NCBI GenBank assembly: GCA_002794035.1 | Contig: PCXQ01000004.1 | Span: 186,001-250,000, forward strand | DNA from: Candidatus Yanofskybacteria bacterium CG10_big_fil_rev_8_21_14_0_10_36_16 | GTDB lineage: Bacteria; Patescibacteria; Paceibacteria; 2-02-FULL-40-12; IGHO2-01-FULL-4-A | DNA: 64,000 nt | Direction of reading: 5' to 3' | In this document: one piece after another, positions 41,241-49,533 of the stretch | How positions within the stretch are numbered: position 1 is the stretch's first letter | Layout: the number at the start of each line of letters is the position of its first letter | Translations under genes and position numbers: made by a program | The notes under the pieces: generated by a model | The model's input: only the letters and a program-made list of their open reading frames with translations | The model's database searches: none | Told to the model about the DNA's origin: nothing

Positions 41241-43220
41241 TTATTTCAGTGCAGTCACATGAACAGGACTTGAAGTTGTACGGTTGCCAGAAGTATCCTC
41301 TGCAACTGCTGTTAATGTATATGTTGTATTGGGCTTGCCTGGAACGCTCCAGCTGCAAGCATAGTTTACAGTAACATCCGTACAGACAAGACTACCATCA
41401 ACATAAAACTCTACTCTCGATACTCCAACATCATCTGTGGCGTCCGCATTTATTACTAGAGTTTGTCTTCTGGGAACACCTGCGCCATCTGTAGGATATG
41501 TTATTGATACACTAGGAGGCGTTATGTCTTGTGAGGGTGTTGGAGTTGGAGTGGGAGATGGGGTCGGCGTAGGCGTGGGGGTAGGTGTTGGGGTTGGATC
41601 AATAGAAAATTCATAAGCTCCAATTTCGGGCGCACCGCCTTGCGGAACCATCACACCATTAATATCAGCATTTAAACCGACATAAACACCTGAATCAATT
41701 GAAGACGAAGTGCTCTGCAAAGTAAAGTCACCTGCTGGTGCGTTTACGAACTGAGGATCTTCAGCAATGTTATTGTCGGGATTGCCGGAAGAATTTAGAT
41801 TGCTGATAAGTTGGGACATGGTCCAATCTATGGTGTTGGAATGAAAAACATAGCCGGAGTCGCTACGGTAGTAGGTATTGTTTGTTGTCACATATTCCGC
41901 TGTACCATTAGTGTGATAAAAATCTTCCTCTAAATTCTCAGCAAAAATGTTGTTCTTGATTACTATTGCTCCATTAAAAGCATTGTCATTGTATTCAAGT
42001 TTGATACCCTTGCCATTATTGCCATAAGAGACGTTGTTTAAAACATTTACCCCCGTTCCAAAACCTAGATATTCAACCTCTATACCAGCTATACCATTAC
42101 CATAAGAAACATTGTAATAAACCTCAACATTTTGAAAAGCATTGATATTACTGATAACAATTCCCCAATCCCCATTATTGCGGGAGATATTGTACCTGAA
42201 AGTTCCACCATCAGAAAGGTATGTATGGAATCCTGCTCTAAGATTGTCTTCAAAAACAGAATTCTCTATTAACCAGTTGCCAGCTGCGTAACCGCCATAA
42301 TTTCCAGCGTAAATTCCATGGGATCGAGGATCTCCATTGGAATCAACATAGCCATTGTTCTTCACTAAAACATTCTGAATTACCGCATTGTCACTGGTAA
42401 AGATAATACCATTTCCCCCAGCCTTGATAGTTGTAAGGTTTTTCAAAGTAACATTGTCTGCTCCGTTGTGAAGGAGTATATTCCCATCACCATTTGTTTT
42501 TGTCACATCTATACTATCAACAACTATATAGTCAGCTCCACTGACATAGATAGCACGATCGCGTAGCGGTACCTCAATACCCGGATTTGTATAATACTGA
42601 TTTGGGTCTGAAGGAGAGTAAACATATAGAGTTGAAAGTTCCCACACCCACTGACCGTCAGCTACCAATTCTCCAAGAGTAGTTTTTTCTACACCTCGTA
42701 TGCCATTTACAAAAATTTGTCTTGGGTCACTAGACCAAGGTACATACCAAACATTTTGCAAGCCAGGATACTGAGTCCAAGTTGGAATAAATTCAGAACC
42801 GTCTATAAGAGGATTAGCTCCGCTACCATAAGCTCCATAAGTTATTGGACTTGAGGATGTCCCGCTTGTGATGACATCCAATTGCTCTTTCCATGTCTCT
42901 CCTCTTTTGAAAAACACAGAATCACCAGGAGCAAGAGCTTGCGACTCTACCCTAGCAATAGTCTTCCATGGACTAGATGCAGATGTACCTGAATTTGAGT
43001 CATTGCCGGCTGTTGAATCAACATAATAAGAATTGCCAGCAGCTGAGCTCACGTTTGTTTTAAACAAATGCGCATTCATAAAAACACCCACTGGAATTAT
43101 AATACCGAGGGTGGAAACCAAAAGAATTGTTTTAATTTTTAAAACAAATTCCCCTGCCTGAGGATTTTTGTCCTCATTAATATTTAAATCTTGATTCATT
43201 TTTTGAATCTGTAAACTCAT
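41241..43220 (-). CDS. Secreted right-handed beta-helix protein with Ig-like C-terminus
   Basis: An N-terminal anchor (IKTILLVSTLGIIIPVGVF) precedes YYVDSTAGNDSNSGTSASSP, the usual opening of secreted parallel beta-helix proteins. Residues about 140-480 have repeated NN/DN-rich rungs (VIQNVLVKNNGY, NWLIENSVFEDNLR, VEYYNVSYGNG). A (PT)n linker separates a final Ig-like domain (PSVSITYPTDGAGVPRRQ, VSRVEFYVDGSLVC). Such proteins bind or cleave polysaccharides; active-site residues cannot be read. The start is uncertain (ATG at 43220 or 43199). Confidence 0.8.
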   Translation of the reverse strand: MSLQIQKMNQDLNINEDKNPQAGEFVLKIKTILLVSTLGIIIPVGVFMNAHLFKTNVSSAAGNSYYVDSTAGNDSNSGTSASSPWKTIARVESQALAPGDSVFFKRGETWKEQLDVITSGTSSSPITYGAYGSGANPLIDGSEFIPTWTQYPGLQNVWYVPWSSDPRQIFVNGIRGVEKTTLGELVADGQWVWELSTLYVYSPSDPNQYYTNPGIEVPLRDRAIYVSGADYIVVDSIDVTKTNGDGNILLHNGADNVTLKNLTTIKAGGNGIIFTSDNAVIQNVLVKNNGYVDSNGDPRSHGIYAGNYGGYAAGNWLIENSVFEDNLRAGFHTYLSDGGTFRYNISRNNGDWGIVISNINAFQNVEVYYNVSYGNGIAGIEVEYLGFGTGVNVLNNVSYGNNGKGIKLEYNDNAFNGAIVIKNNIFAENLEEDFYHTNGTAEYVTTNNTYYRSDSGYVFHSNTIDWTMSQLISNLNSSGNPDNNIAEDPQFVNAPAGDFTLQSTSSSIDSGVYVGLNADINGVMVPQGGAPEIGAYEFSIDPTPTPTPTPTPTPSPTPTPTPSQDITPPSVSITYPTDGAGVPRRQTLVINADATDDVGVSRVEFYVDGSLVCTDVTVNYACSWSVPGKPNTTYTLTAVAEDTSGNRTTSSPVHVTALK

Positions 43221-43376
43221 AAAAATAAAGAGGAGTAAATCTTAAATCAAACATATTTAAGGAGATATTTATTCCGCGACCTTCTATAAGTTTATATTAA
43301 AAATTTTAAAAATAACACCTTTTTAGAATACCTGTTTTTTTTATAAATTACAATGAAAAATCATGCGCCACCAAAA

Positions 43377-43424
43377 AAGCCCGGTTGAATCCCAACCACT
43401 TAGGTCGGAATCAACCGGGCCTTG
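43377..43424 (-). terminator. GC-rich terminator of the foreign-looking gene
   Basis: GCCCGGTTGA (43379-43388) with TCAACCGGGC (43411-43420), interior AATCCCAACCACTTAGGTCGG; on the minus strand it is followed by TTTTTT. Confidence 0.8.
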
Positions 43425-43445
43425 CTTGCCGTCGAGATGACGGCG

Positions 43446-44084
43446 TCAAAGGTTTTTTTCTAGGAACTTGCGGACACTCTTTATGACGTTGTCCGCCGCT
43501 CCCTTGAATGTGTACCCGTCCTCCTGGATTTTGACCAAGGGCTTCCACTCGCCGTCGGGCGACTTTGCCATCACGGCGACCTGGAGGTTCTTCTTTAGCT
43601 CCTTGGACTTGTGGTTCATGAAGCTCCCATTTCGTTCCTCCATGCCCCGGCCGACAACCACGACCTTGTACTGGGCCTGGTCTTCGTCAGGGACAACCTG
43701 GAATTCCTTGCCCGCCCTCTTGGCGAGATCCGATGCACTGTCTTCCCAGTCTTGAACCGGGAATCCGTCGTCCAAGCCGGCCTCGAAGAACACGGGGTAT
43801 CCGCCAGCGGAATTCTTGTCTCCCCCGCCGAAAGGCGAAGTGAACATCTTGCCGACCTTCTTTGCTGGCGCCATCGCCTTTGCGGCGAGGCTGGTATCGT
43901 CGGATTCTTCGGAGGCTTCCGCCGGCTGGGCGGGAGCCGCCTGCTCCATCTCTTCGATCTCGGCCTTAGTGTAGCCCGCCTTGGCGAGCTCCAGCTTCTC
44001 CTCGACGGTGAGCGTGGCCGCGTCGGCCGTCGCCACTGCGAAGAAAATGGCTACCACGATGCTCAACACTGTGTTGAACTTCAT
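43446..44084 (-). CDS. GC-rich exported protein, likely horizontally acquired
   Basis: A signal peptide (NTVLSIVVAIFFAVATADAA) is followed by LTVEEKLELAKAGYTKAEIEE (SHOCT-like helix), an Ala/Pro/Glu linker, and a C-terminal globular part with YKVVVVGRGMEERNGSF and DGYTFKGAADNVIKSVRKFL. I do not recognise the family. The base composition differs sharply from the neighbours: the 60 bases 43741-43800 contain 35 G or C, while surrounding genes are AT-rich. The gene carries its own GC-rich terminator. It points to recent transfer, or less likely an assembly join. An in-frame ATG at 44102 is an alternative start. Confidence 0.8.
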   Translation of the reverse strand: MKFNTVLSIVVAIFFAVATADAATLTVEEKLELAKAGYTKAEIEEMEQAAPAQPAEASEESDDTSLAAKAMAPAKKVGKMFTSPFGGGDKNSAGGYPVFFEAGLDDGFPVQDWEDSASDLAKRAGKEFQVVPDEDQAQYKVVVVGRGMEERNGSFMNHKSKELKKNLQVAVMAKSPDGEWKPLVKIQEDGYTFKGAADNVIKSVRKFLEKNL

Positions 44085-44307
44085 CTCAGTCTTCCACTCC
44101 ATGTCTAAGGGTTGATTTGAGGTACCTGCATTAGATACCTGTAAAGTACTATATTATTAATACTAACACATATTTAAAGCTAAGTCAAATGTTCGTTTTT
44201 TTAAAGACTTGTTGATAATATTAAACATAAATAATGTTACAATTAATATATAATTAATCATTGTCAATATTTTTGGTAGTATTTACCCTATCAAAGCATT
44301 ACATAGG

Positions 44308-44474
44308 ACTTACGCGTTTGGATAAGTTCAAGGCAAAATGGCTAAGAAATGGCGAGTCGTACTGAAGTACGATAAGTTTTTTCTTAGCCATTTTAACGTA
44401 GAAATTAGCCAAACCCACGTGGCTTGAACAGGACAAGCCCAGCATTTTAGGGCTTCCTGTGAAAGCGCGTAAGT
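44308..44474 (+). repeat. Foldback element E4 (three-way-junction palindrome)
   Basis: A closing stem ACTTACGCG (44308-44316) / CGCGTAAGT (44466-44474) encloses two hairpins. Hairpin B has 15-bp perfect arms (44335-44349 with 44380-44394), then GAG and apex CGTAC-TGAA-GTACG (44358-44371). Hairpin A is ACAGG..AAGCCC-AGCATTTTA-GGGCTT..CCTGT (44428-44460). The linker 44395-44422 matches the reverse complement of 3869-3896 in E1 at 20 of 28 ungapped positions. Confidence 0.85.
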
Positions 44475-44487
44475 TCTAATTTATTAA

Positions 44488-44991
44488 ATGAAAACATCTC
44501 ACGTATGGATAATCGTAATAGTCGTCGCATTCTTTGGTCTTGTTTGGAGCCTTTCAAAAGATAGGGCGCCATCAGAAGAACCAAACGCAGAAGGAGAGGA
44601 ACAAACCCAAATGGAGCAAAAAATGGAAGAAACCAAAGCTACTACAGTTAAAACTAGTACTGAAACAAACATAAATAAACCCCTTCTTGAATCAGGAACC
44701 GCAGAAGACACTGCAAGATACTCTCAACTAGTAAAGGAATATGAAACCAGAAGAGTTCAGTTTGATGCAAATTGCCGAGTAAATAGCCCGAACAGCACAT
44801 TCAAAAACAACACAGCAGTTATGTTCGATAACAGATCAGCTGATACAAAAATCATTACAGTTGGAGGCGTAGATTACAACTTCCCTGCTTATGGTTATAA
44901 AATAATAAATATTGCAGGCATTGATTTACCCGCAAATGTTTCAATAGATTGCAATGGTGTGGTAGTTGAAACATTTTTGATTCAAAAATAA
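44488..44991 (+). CDS. Membrane-anchored hypothetical protein (167 aa)
   Basis: N-terminal anchor WIIVIVVAFFGLVWSL, an acidic Glu/Gln/Thr linker (residues about 28-75), then a small extracytoplasmic domain with two Cys (DANCRVNSP and SIDCNGVVVE) around a beta-rich core (NTAVMFDNRSADTKIITVGG, YNFPAYGYKII). The core has the look of a cupredoxin-like or Ig-like sandwich, but no copper ligands are evident. I do not recognise the family. No Shine-Dalgarno. Confidence 0.65.
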   Translation: MKTSHVWIIVIVVAFFGLVWSLSKDRAPSEEPNAEGEEQTQMEQKMEETKATTVKTSTETNINKPLLESGTAEDTARYSQLVKEYETRRVQFDANCRVNSPNSTFKNNTAVMFDNRSADTKIITVGGVDYNFPAYGYKIINIAGIDLPANVSIDCNGVVVETFLIQK

Positions 44992-45041
44992 CAAATTCAT
45001 CAAAATTTGCGTTTTGGATTAATATATGTTAGGATAAAGGT

Positions 45042-45278
45042 ATTATCAGGTACAAAAGATACAAAACAAAAGCCCCGCAAATAGAAGAATCGGATTTAAC
45101 GACCCCTGAATTTAAGGAAAAATACAACGAAAACATACCCCCTGAAACAACCCCGGTATCAATCAAAGCATTGAATCAATTCCGCAAAAAACATCCTCAT
45201 CTTTTCAAGCAAAGCAACTGGTCCATAGACAAACACCGCAAAAGAGTTATGGATTGGATATTCTCAAACGAAGTTTAA
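45042..45278 (+). CDS. Small conserved-looking protein (78 aa) with probable ATT start
   Basis: The open frame begins after a TAG and has no ATG, GTG or TTG before its coding part. The best start is ATT at 45042, with AGGA 7 nt upstream. The product, reading (M)IRYKRYKTKAPQIEESD ... LTTPEFKEKYNENIPPE ... SIKALNQFRKKHPHLF ... SIDKHRKRVMDWIF, has the look of a conserved CPR protein, basic and helical at the C-terminus. A strong terminator follows 2-3 bp after the stop. Function unknown. Confidence 0.65.
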   Translation: MIRYKRYKTKAPQIEESDLTTPEFKEKYNENIPPETTPVSIKALNQFRKKHPHLFKQSNWSIDKHRKRVMDWIFSNEV

Positions 45279-45280
45279 AT

Positions 45281-45304
45281 AAAACCCCTATAGGGGTTTT
45301 ATTG
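45281..45304 (+). terminator. Intrinsic terminator
   Basis: AAAACCCC-TATA-GGGGTTTT followed by ATTG; directly after the 78-aa gene. Confidence 0.8.
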
Positions 45305-45362
45305 TACTCAAAAATAAAAAATGATTTAATTAATTATATATAAGAAATTATAAATAATTAAA

Positions 45363-45815
45363 ATGAAGATAATCAAACTTAACAACATTATTGGAACTTC
45401 CCAAGAGGCCAAGGTGCCGGGTGACCAAGGGTCAAGCAGGCGCCTGCTTTTGGCAAAAGATGGCTTGGGGTATTCATTTCATGACACAATTATTACTGCA
45501 GGAGCTGAAATGAGACTTCACTACACCAATCACATAGAAACAGTATATTGCGTTTCAGGAAACGGCGAGGTTGAAGATCTAACCACCAAGAAACGTCACA
45601 AAATTGAAGAAGGTGTTATGTATGTTTTAGATAAACACGATGACCACATTTTACATGGTGGAACTGAAGATATGCGCCTAATTTGCATATTTACCCCAGC
45701 TCTTGTAGGAAATGAGCGCCAAGACGAAAGCGGAAGCTTTCCCATAATGAATGAGGTCTTGCAGGAAATAAAACAAATTAAAGAAAAAGTTGAAAAAATT
45801 GAAGAACAACTTTAG
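45363..45815 (+). CDS. ectC: Ectoine synthase-like cupin (EctC family), orphan
   Basis: Strong EctC pattern: RRLLLAKDGLGYSFHDTII, HYTNHIETVYCVSGNGEVED, GVMYVLDKHDDHILHGG and LICIFTPALVGNE. The three iron ligands known from EctC (Glu57, Tyr85, His93) correspond to Glu59, Tyr87 and His95. EctC cyclises N-gamma-acetyl-diaminobutyrate to the compatible solute ectoine. No ectA or ectB is near, so it may use an imported precursor, another substrate, or act as a different cupin. A coiled-coil tail (about residues 130-150) is added after the domain. Confidence 0.85.
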   Translation: MKIIKLNNIIGTSQEAKVPGDQGSSRRLLLAKDGLGYSFHDTIITAGAEMRLHYTNHIETVYCVSGNGEVEDLTTKKRHKIEEGVMYVLDKHDDHILHGGTEDMRLICIFTPALVGNERQDESGSFPIMNEVLQEIKQIKEKVEKIEEQL

Positions 45816-45840
45816 CCTTACTTAATATTTAAAATATATT

Positions 45841-45870
45841 AAATCCACCCTAAGGTGGATTTAATTTTTA
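45841..45870. terminator. Bidirectional terminator between ectC-like gene and rpoD
   Basis: AAATCCACC-CTAA-GGTGGATTT (45841-45862) with TTAATTTTTATT after it on the plus strand. Confidence 0.75.
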
Positions 45871-45885
45871 TTATAATTTTTAATA

Positions 45886-47190
45886 TTAATAACCACGTAG
45901 CTTTTCTATCTTATGATGCTGTCTTATTTTCTCAAGAGCTTTTGCCTCTATCTGTCTTATTCTTTCGCGGGTAACAGCAAAAACCTTTCCAACCTCTTCA
46001 AGGGTATGCCCGATACCATCAGCTAATCCAAATCTCATTTCTAAAATCTTCTGCTCCCTAGGAGTTAGATCATCTATTATGTCTTTCAATCTCTCGCGCA
46101 ATATCCTTCTCCCTGCCGATGTTTCCGGGGATATTGTTTCATCATCTGCTACAAAATCCGCCAATGAACTATCCTCATCATCTTCACCAACAGGCGCTTC
46201 AAGAGATACTGTATCTTGAGAAATTTTTATAATATGATGAATTTTCTCAACATCCATACCCATTTCAGAAGCAATCTCATCAGGCAATGGCTCTCTACCA
46301 AGATCCTGCACTAAACGCCTGACCACCTGCTGATATTTGTTTATAGTTTCTACCATGTGCACAGGTATGCGAATAGTACGTGCTTGATCTGCTAAAGCTC
46401 GGGTAACTGCCTGCCGTATCCACCATGTTGCATATGTTGAGAATTTATAACCCTTTGTATAATCAAATTTTTCCACCGCCCTAGAAAGGCCTATATTCCC
46501 TTCTTGTATTAAATCCAACAAGGTAAGATTTGGGGATCTTCCAACATATTTTTTAGCTATTGAAACAACCAGTCTGAGATTTGAAAGCATAAGCAATTGT
46601 CTGGCAGCTTCATCTCCGTTTTGTATCCTTTTGGCGAGATCAACCTCCTCGTCTCTTTTTAGCAATGGATAGTTGCCTATTTCTCTTAAATACATCTGAA
46701 CAGAATCAGTACCACCTGCCTTATGAAGCTCTTTTTCTAACTTTCTTTTTTCTTCAAAATCTTTTACAGCTTCCTGCTTAAATACTTTGGAAGTATCTAC
46801 GATGTTTATATTTGCTGCATCTAGATGGTCATAAAGAAGCTCAAGATCTTGTATATTTTTTTCTACATTAGGAAACTGATTCAATATCTCAGATTCAGTA
46901 ATGAATCCTCTGTGGCGCCCCCTATCAATTAACTGCTGAATCTTTTCCTCTACAACATTTACCTTCTTAATCTTTGTTTTTGATTTAGTACTGCCTTTAG
47001 CAGAAGAGTTCCTCGAAGATCTAGTTTTTATATTTTCTTCTGAAGAGTGGGCTGTTTTTCTTTTGGTGGTTTTAGGAGAAGCGGTTTTTTTGTTTACTGC
47101 CTTTTTGGGCTTTGTTTTTGATTTGGTCTTATTGCCTGTTTTTTTACCGCCAAATTTATTATTATTTTTTTTTGTTTGCTTTTTTGCCAT
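45886..47190 (-). CDS. rpoD: RNA polymerase primary sigma factor RpoD
   Basis: Group 1 sigma-70. The N-terminal 90 residues are a Lys/Thr/Ser-rich tail, then region 1.1-like (IQQLIDRGRHRGFITESEIL). Region 1.2 has DSVQMYLREIGNYPLL, and region 2 has NLRLVVSIAKKYVGR and KGYKFSTYATWWIRQAV (-10 recognition and melting). Region 3 has REPLPDEIASEMGM and region 4 has HTLEEVGKVFAVTRERIRQI (-35 helix-turn-helix). It follows dnaG in the usual dnaG-rpoD operon order. Confidence 0.97.
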   Translation of the reverse strand: MAKKQTKKNNNKFGGKKTGNKTKSKTKPKKAVNKKTASPKTTKRKTAHSSEENIKTRSSRNSSAKGSTKSKTKIKKVNVVEEKIQQLIDRGRHRGFITESEILNQFPNVEKNIQDLELLYDHLDAANINIVDTSKVFKQEAVKDFEEKRKLEKELHKAGGTDSVQMYLREIGNYPLLKRDEEVDLAKRIQNGDEAARQLLMLSNLRLVVSIAKKYVGRSPNLTLLDLIQEGNIGLSRAVEKFDYTKGYKFSTYATWWIRQAVTRALADQARTIRIPVHMVETINKYQQVVRRLVQDLGREPLPDEIASEMGMDVEKIHHIIKISQDTVSLEAPVGEDDEDSSLADFVADDETISPETSAGRRILRERLKDIIDDLTPREQKILEMRFGLADGIGHTLEEVGKVFAVTRERIRQIEAKALEKIRQHHKIEKLRGY

Positions 47191-47229
47191 AAAAATAACG
47201 CTTTGTTTTTTATAAAGCGCTTGCTGTTT

Positions 47230-49038
47230 TTATTTTAACTTTGCAAGTTCGCCGGATAATTCGGTAAACTTTGCCACTAATGATGTTAGTTGCTCTTTAT
47301 TGCCTGTTTTTTCGGTTTCCCTAATCTCAAAGCTTAAATCCCCTAATTTTTTTTGAATATTTCTCAATTTCGCCTGATAAATAAGTTTAGCAAATTCTTC
47401 TTTTTTTGATTCATCACTGAAATCTTTCCATATCTCCTCAGCTCTAAAATGCAATAAATCAACCTTTTTCTTTGTGTTTTCATTAGTATTTTCTTTACCG
47501 GATTTATTGTTTAGATAGTCTAATAATTCTATTAATTCATTAGACCAGAAATCATGTTTAAAATCAACCCCCCTTATCAACTCCGGACTTAAACAGACAA
47601 GCTCAGCGATACTTTGTTCATAATGCTTAAACTTACCAATATCGCCTGTTTCTTCAGATCCTTCGTCATCATATTCATAATTTGCAGACGTTTCAGAAAA
47701 TACAGGCTCTGCTATATTGTTTAATTCATTATAAATCAAATCTTCTTTGGTCTTAACCTTTAATGCAAGCTCCGCCACCCAGTGAGCCTGCTCCACCTTG
47801 CTACTTATAGATTTTATAATGGGCAAAAGTTTTTGAGTAACCATCTTTTTGCCAAGAGCAGTTGCGGTATCGGCACCAGTTGTTACTTTTTTAAAGAAAT
47901 ACTCCATAAACGGTTTTGATTTTGAAGAATATTCTTCCCATTTTGAACCGTAAGCCTTAACATAATCAGAAGGATCTTTTAATTTGGGATCGTCTATCGA
48001 AATGACTCCAACATTAAAATTCTGGGCAAGAGCAAGATCGACACCTCTTTGTGTTGCGATCTCCCCCGCCGCATCCTCATCAAAACAAAGATCTAAATTG
48101 TCAGTATAACGCTTTATAATTTTTAAATGACTAGCAGTTAAAGCAGTACCTGATGTGGCCACGGCATTACCAACGCCAGCTTGGTGAGACATCACAACGT
48201 CCATATTTCCCTCAACTGCCAAGCATTTATCCTTGCTTCTTATTTCCATTCGCGCCTTATCTAAGCCGTAAAGCAATCTGCTTTTGTCATATATTGGGGT
48301 TTGAGGTGTGTTTATATACTTGGCCACAGCTTCACCGCCAGAGGTGGGTCCACCTCCAACATCAAAAATCCTACCAGAAAATCCCACAACCTGACCGCTT
48401 AAATTAGTTACAGGAAACATGATCCTATTTCTAAATCTATCATAAATACCACTCCCAGACCCTCCACCTTGCCCATCAACATTTCTTTTAATGCCCATGC
48501 CTGATTTTGAAATCTCTTCCTCAGAATATCCTCGTGTTTTTGCAAAATTACTAAAAGAAGACCAATCATCAGGAGCAAATCCCAAACGAAAATTTTTAAT
48601 TGACTCGTCAGTCGTTCCCCTTTCGTGTAGATACTTCAAAACATTCTTTCCTGTGTTTGAATGCCAAAGTTGTTTTTCAAAAAATTTAGTTGCTAATTCA
48701 GATATCTCAAAAAGTATTGTTTTTTCAGATTGAAATTCCTTATATTCCGGTGTTGACTGCTTAAGTTCAACCCCAGCTTTTGTGGCAAGCATTTTTAATA
48801 CTTCAGGGAACTCTAACCCCTCAATTTCCTGAACAAAGGTAAACATATCCCCGCCCTTTGAACACCCGAAGCAATGAAATATTTGCCTTTCTGGGTTAAC
48901 AAAAAACGAGGGGGTTTTCTCGTTATGAAACGGGCATTGTGCCTTATAGTTAATGCCTGACTTGTTAAGCTTTACATAGCCACCTATCACATCAACGATA
49001 TCGAGGCGATCTTTAATTTTTGACACATTATCTTCCAT
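47230..49038 (-). CDS. dnaG: DNA primase DnaG
   Basis: Makes RNA primers at the fork. The N-terminal zinc domain has CPFHNEKTPSFF and FHCFGCSKGGD (CHC2 type, residues about 35-62). The TOPRIM core starts with CLAVEGNMDVVMSHQAG and has DLCFDEDAAGEIA for metal binding. The C-terminal region after about 440 is reduced and rich in Lys/Glu. Length 602 aa is typical. It is 39 bp upstream of rpoD and probably cotranscribed. Confidence 0.96.
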   Translation of the reverse strand: MEDNVSKIKDRLDIVDVIGGYVKLNKSGINYKAQCPFHNEKTPSFFVNPERQIFHCFGCSKGGDMFTFVQEIEGLEFPEVLKMLATKAGVELKQSTPEYKEFQSEKTILFEISELATKFFEKQLWHSNTGKNVLKYLHERGTTDESIKNFRLGFAPDDWSSFSNFAKTRGYSEEEISKSGMGIKRNVDGQGGGSGSGIYDRFRNRIMFPVTNLSGQVVGFSGRIFDVGGGPTSGGEAVAKYINTPQTPIYDKSRLLYGLDKARMEIRSKDKCLAVEGNMDVVMSHQAGVGNAVATSGTALTASHLKIIKRYTDNLDLCFDEDAAGEIATQRGVDLALAQNFNVGVISIDDPKLKDPSDYVKAYGSKWEEYSSKSKPFMEYFFKKVTTGADTATALGKKMVTQKLLPIIKSISSKVEQAHWVAELALKVKTKEDLIYNELNNIAEPVFSETSANYEYDDEGSEETGDIGKFKHYEQSIAELVCLSPELIRGVDFKHDFWSNELIELLDYLNNKSGKENTNENTKKKVDLLHFRAEEIWKDFSDESKKEEFAKLIYQAKLRNIQKKLGDLSFEIRETEKTGNKEQLTSLVAKFTELSGELAKLK

Positions 49039-49241
49039 ATGATTTACAGAAATTAATCCTGAACAAAGCCGAATGGGTTAATTTTTGACACACTATCTTT
49101 CGCACAAGCAATATTTAATAGTTATTACTATACAATAACCAAAATATCAAAAACACTAGACATTTACCAGTTTATATTTTACAAGTTAATTATTTTGTGA
49201 TATAGTATAAATAGCGATATTGAAAATAAAAGGAGAAGAAA

Positions 49242-49460
49242 ATGAGATATCCAGAATTTAAACCATTACCTTTGCATGTAGTCATTATATGCATATTAAT
49301 ACCGGAATTTATTTTCATCTTAGATAAAGAAATAGAACCCTGGATGCTCTTGGCAGGCTTTTTAGGAGGTTTATCTTTTTATTATTTTATACTTTTACCT
49401 ATTTTAAAATTTATTGATGGCTTGTCAGCAAAAGCATACAATAAAATATTTTCCCATTAA
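49242..49460 (+). CDS. Small membrane protein (72 aa)
   Basis: Unknown. Two hydrophobic helices (HVVIICILIPEFIFIL and LLAGFLGGLSFYYFILLPIL) with a short acidic loop DKEIEPWM. AAAAGGAGAAG precedes the ATG, and an AT-rich promoter region (TATAGTATAAAT) lies about 35 bp upstream. A clean terminator follows, so it is an independent unit between divergent dnaG and the convergent nuclease gene. Confidence 0.65.
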   Translation: MRYPEFKPLPLHVVIICILIPEFIFILDKEIEPWMLLAGFLGGLSFYYFILLPILKFIDGLSAKAYNKIFSH

Positions 49461-49462
49461 TA

Positions 49463-49492
49463 GTAAGCCCGCTTCAGCGGGCTTTTTTGTTA
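49463..49492 (+). terminator. Intrinsic terminator
   Basis: AAGCCCGC-TTCA-GCGGGCTT followed by TTTTGTTAT. Confidence 0.9.
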
Positions 49493-49533
49493 TACGGCGA
49501 GCCATGTACCAAAAACTCTAAATAAAAATTTTA

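Noticed and set aside
41520..41610. Short repeat array considered as CRISPR
   Set aside because: It is the coding sequence of a (Pro-Thr)n linker in the beta-helix protein; no spacers or cas genes in the window.
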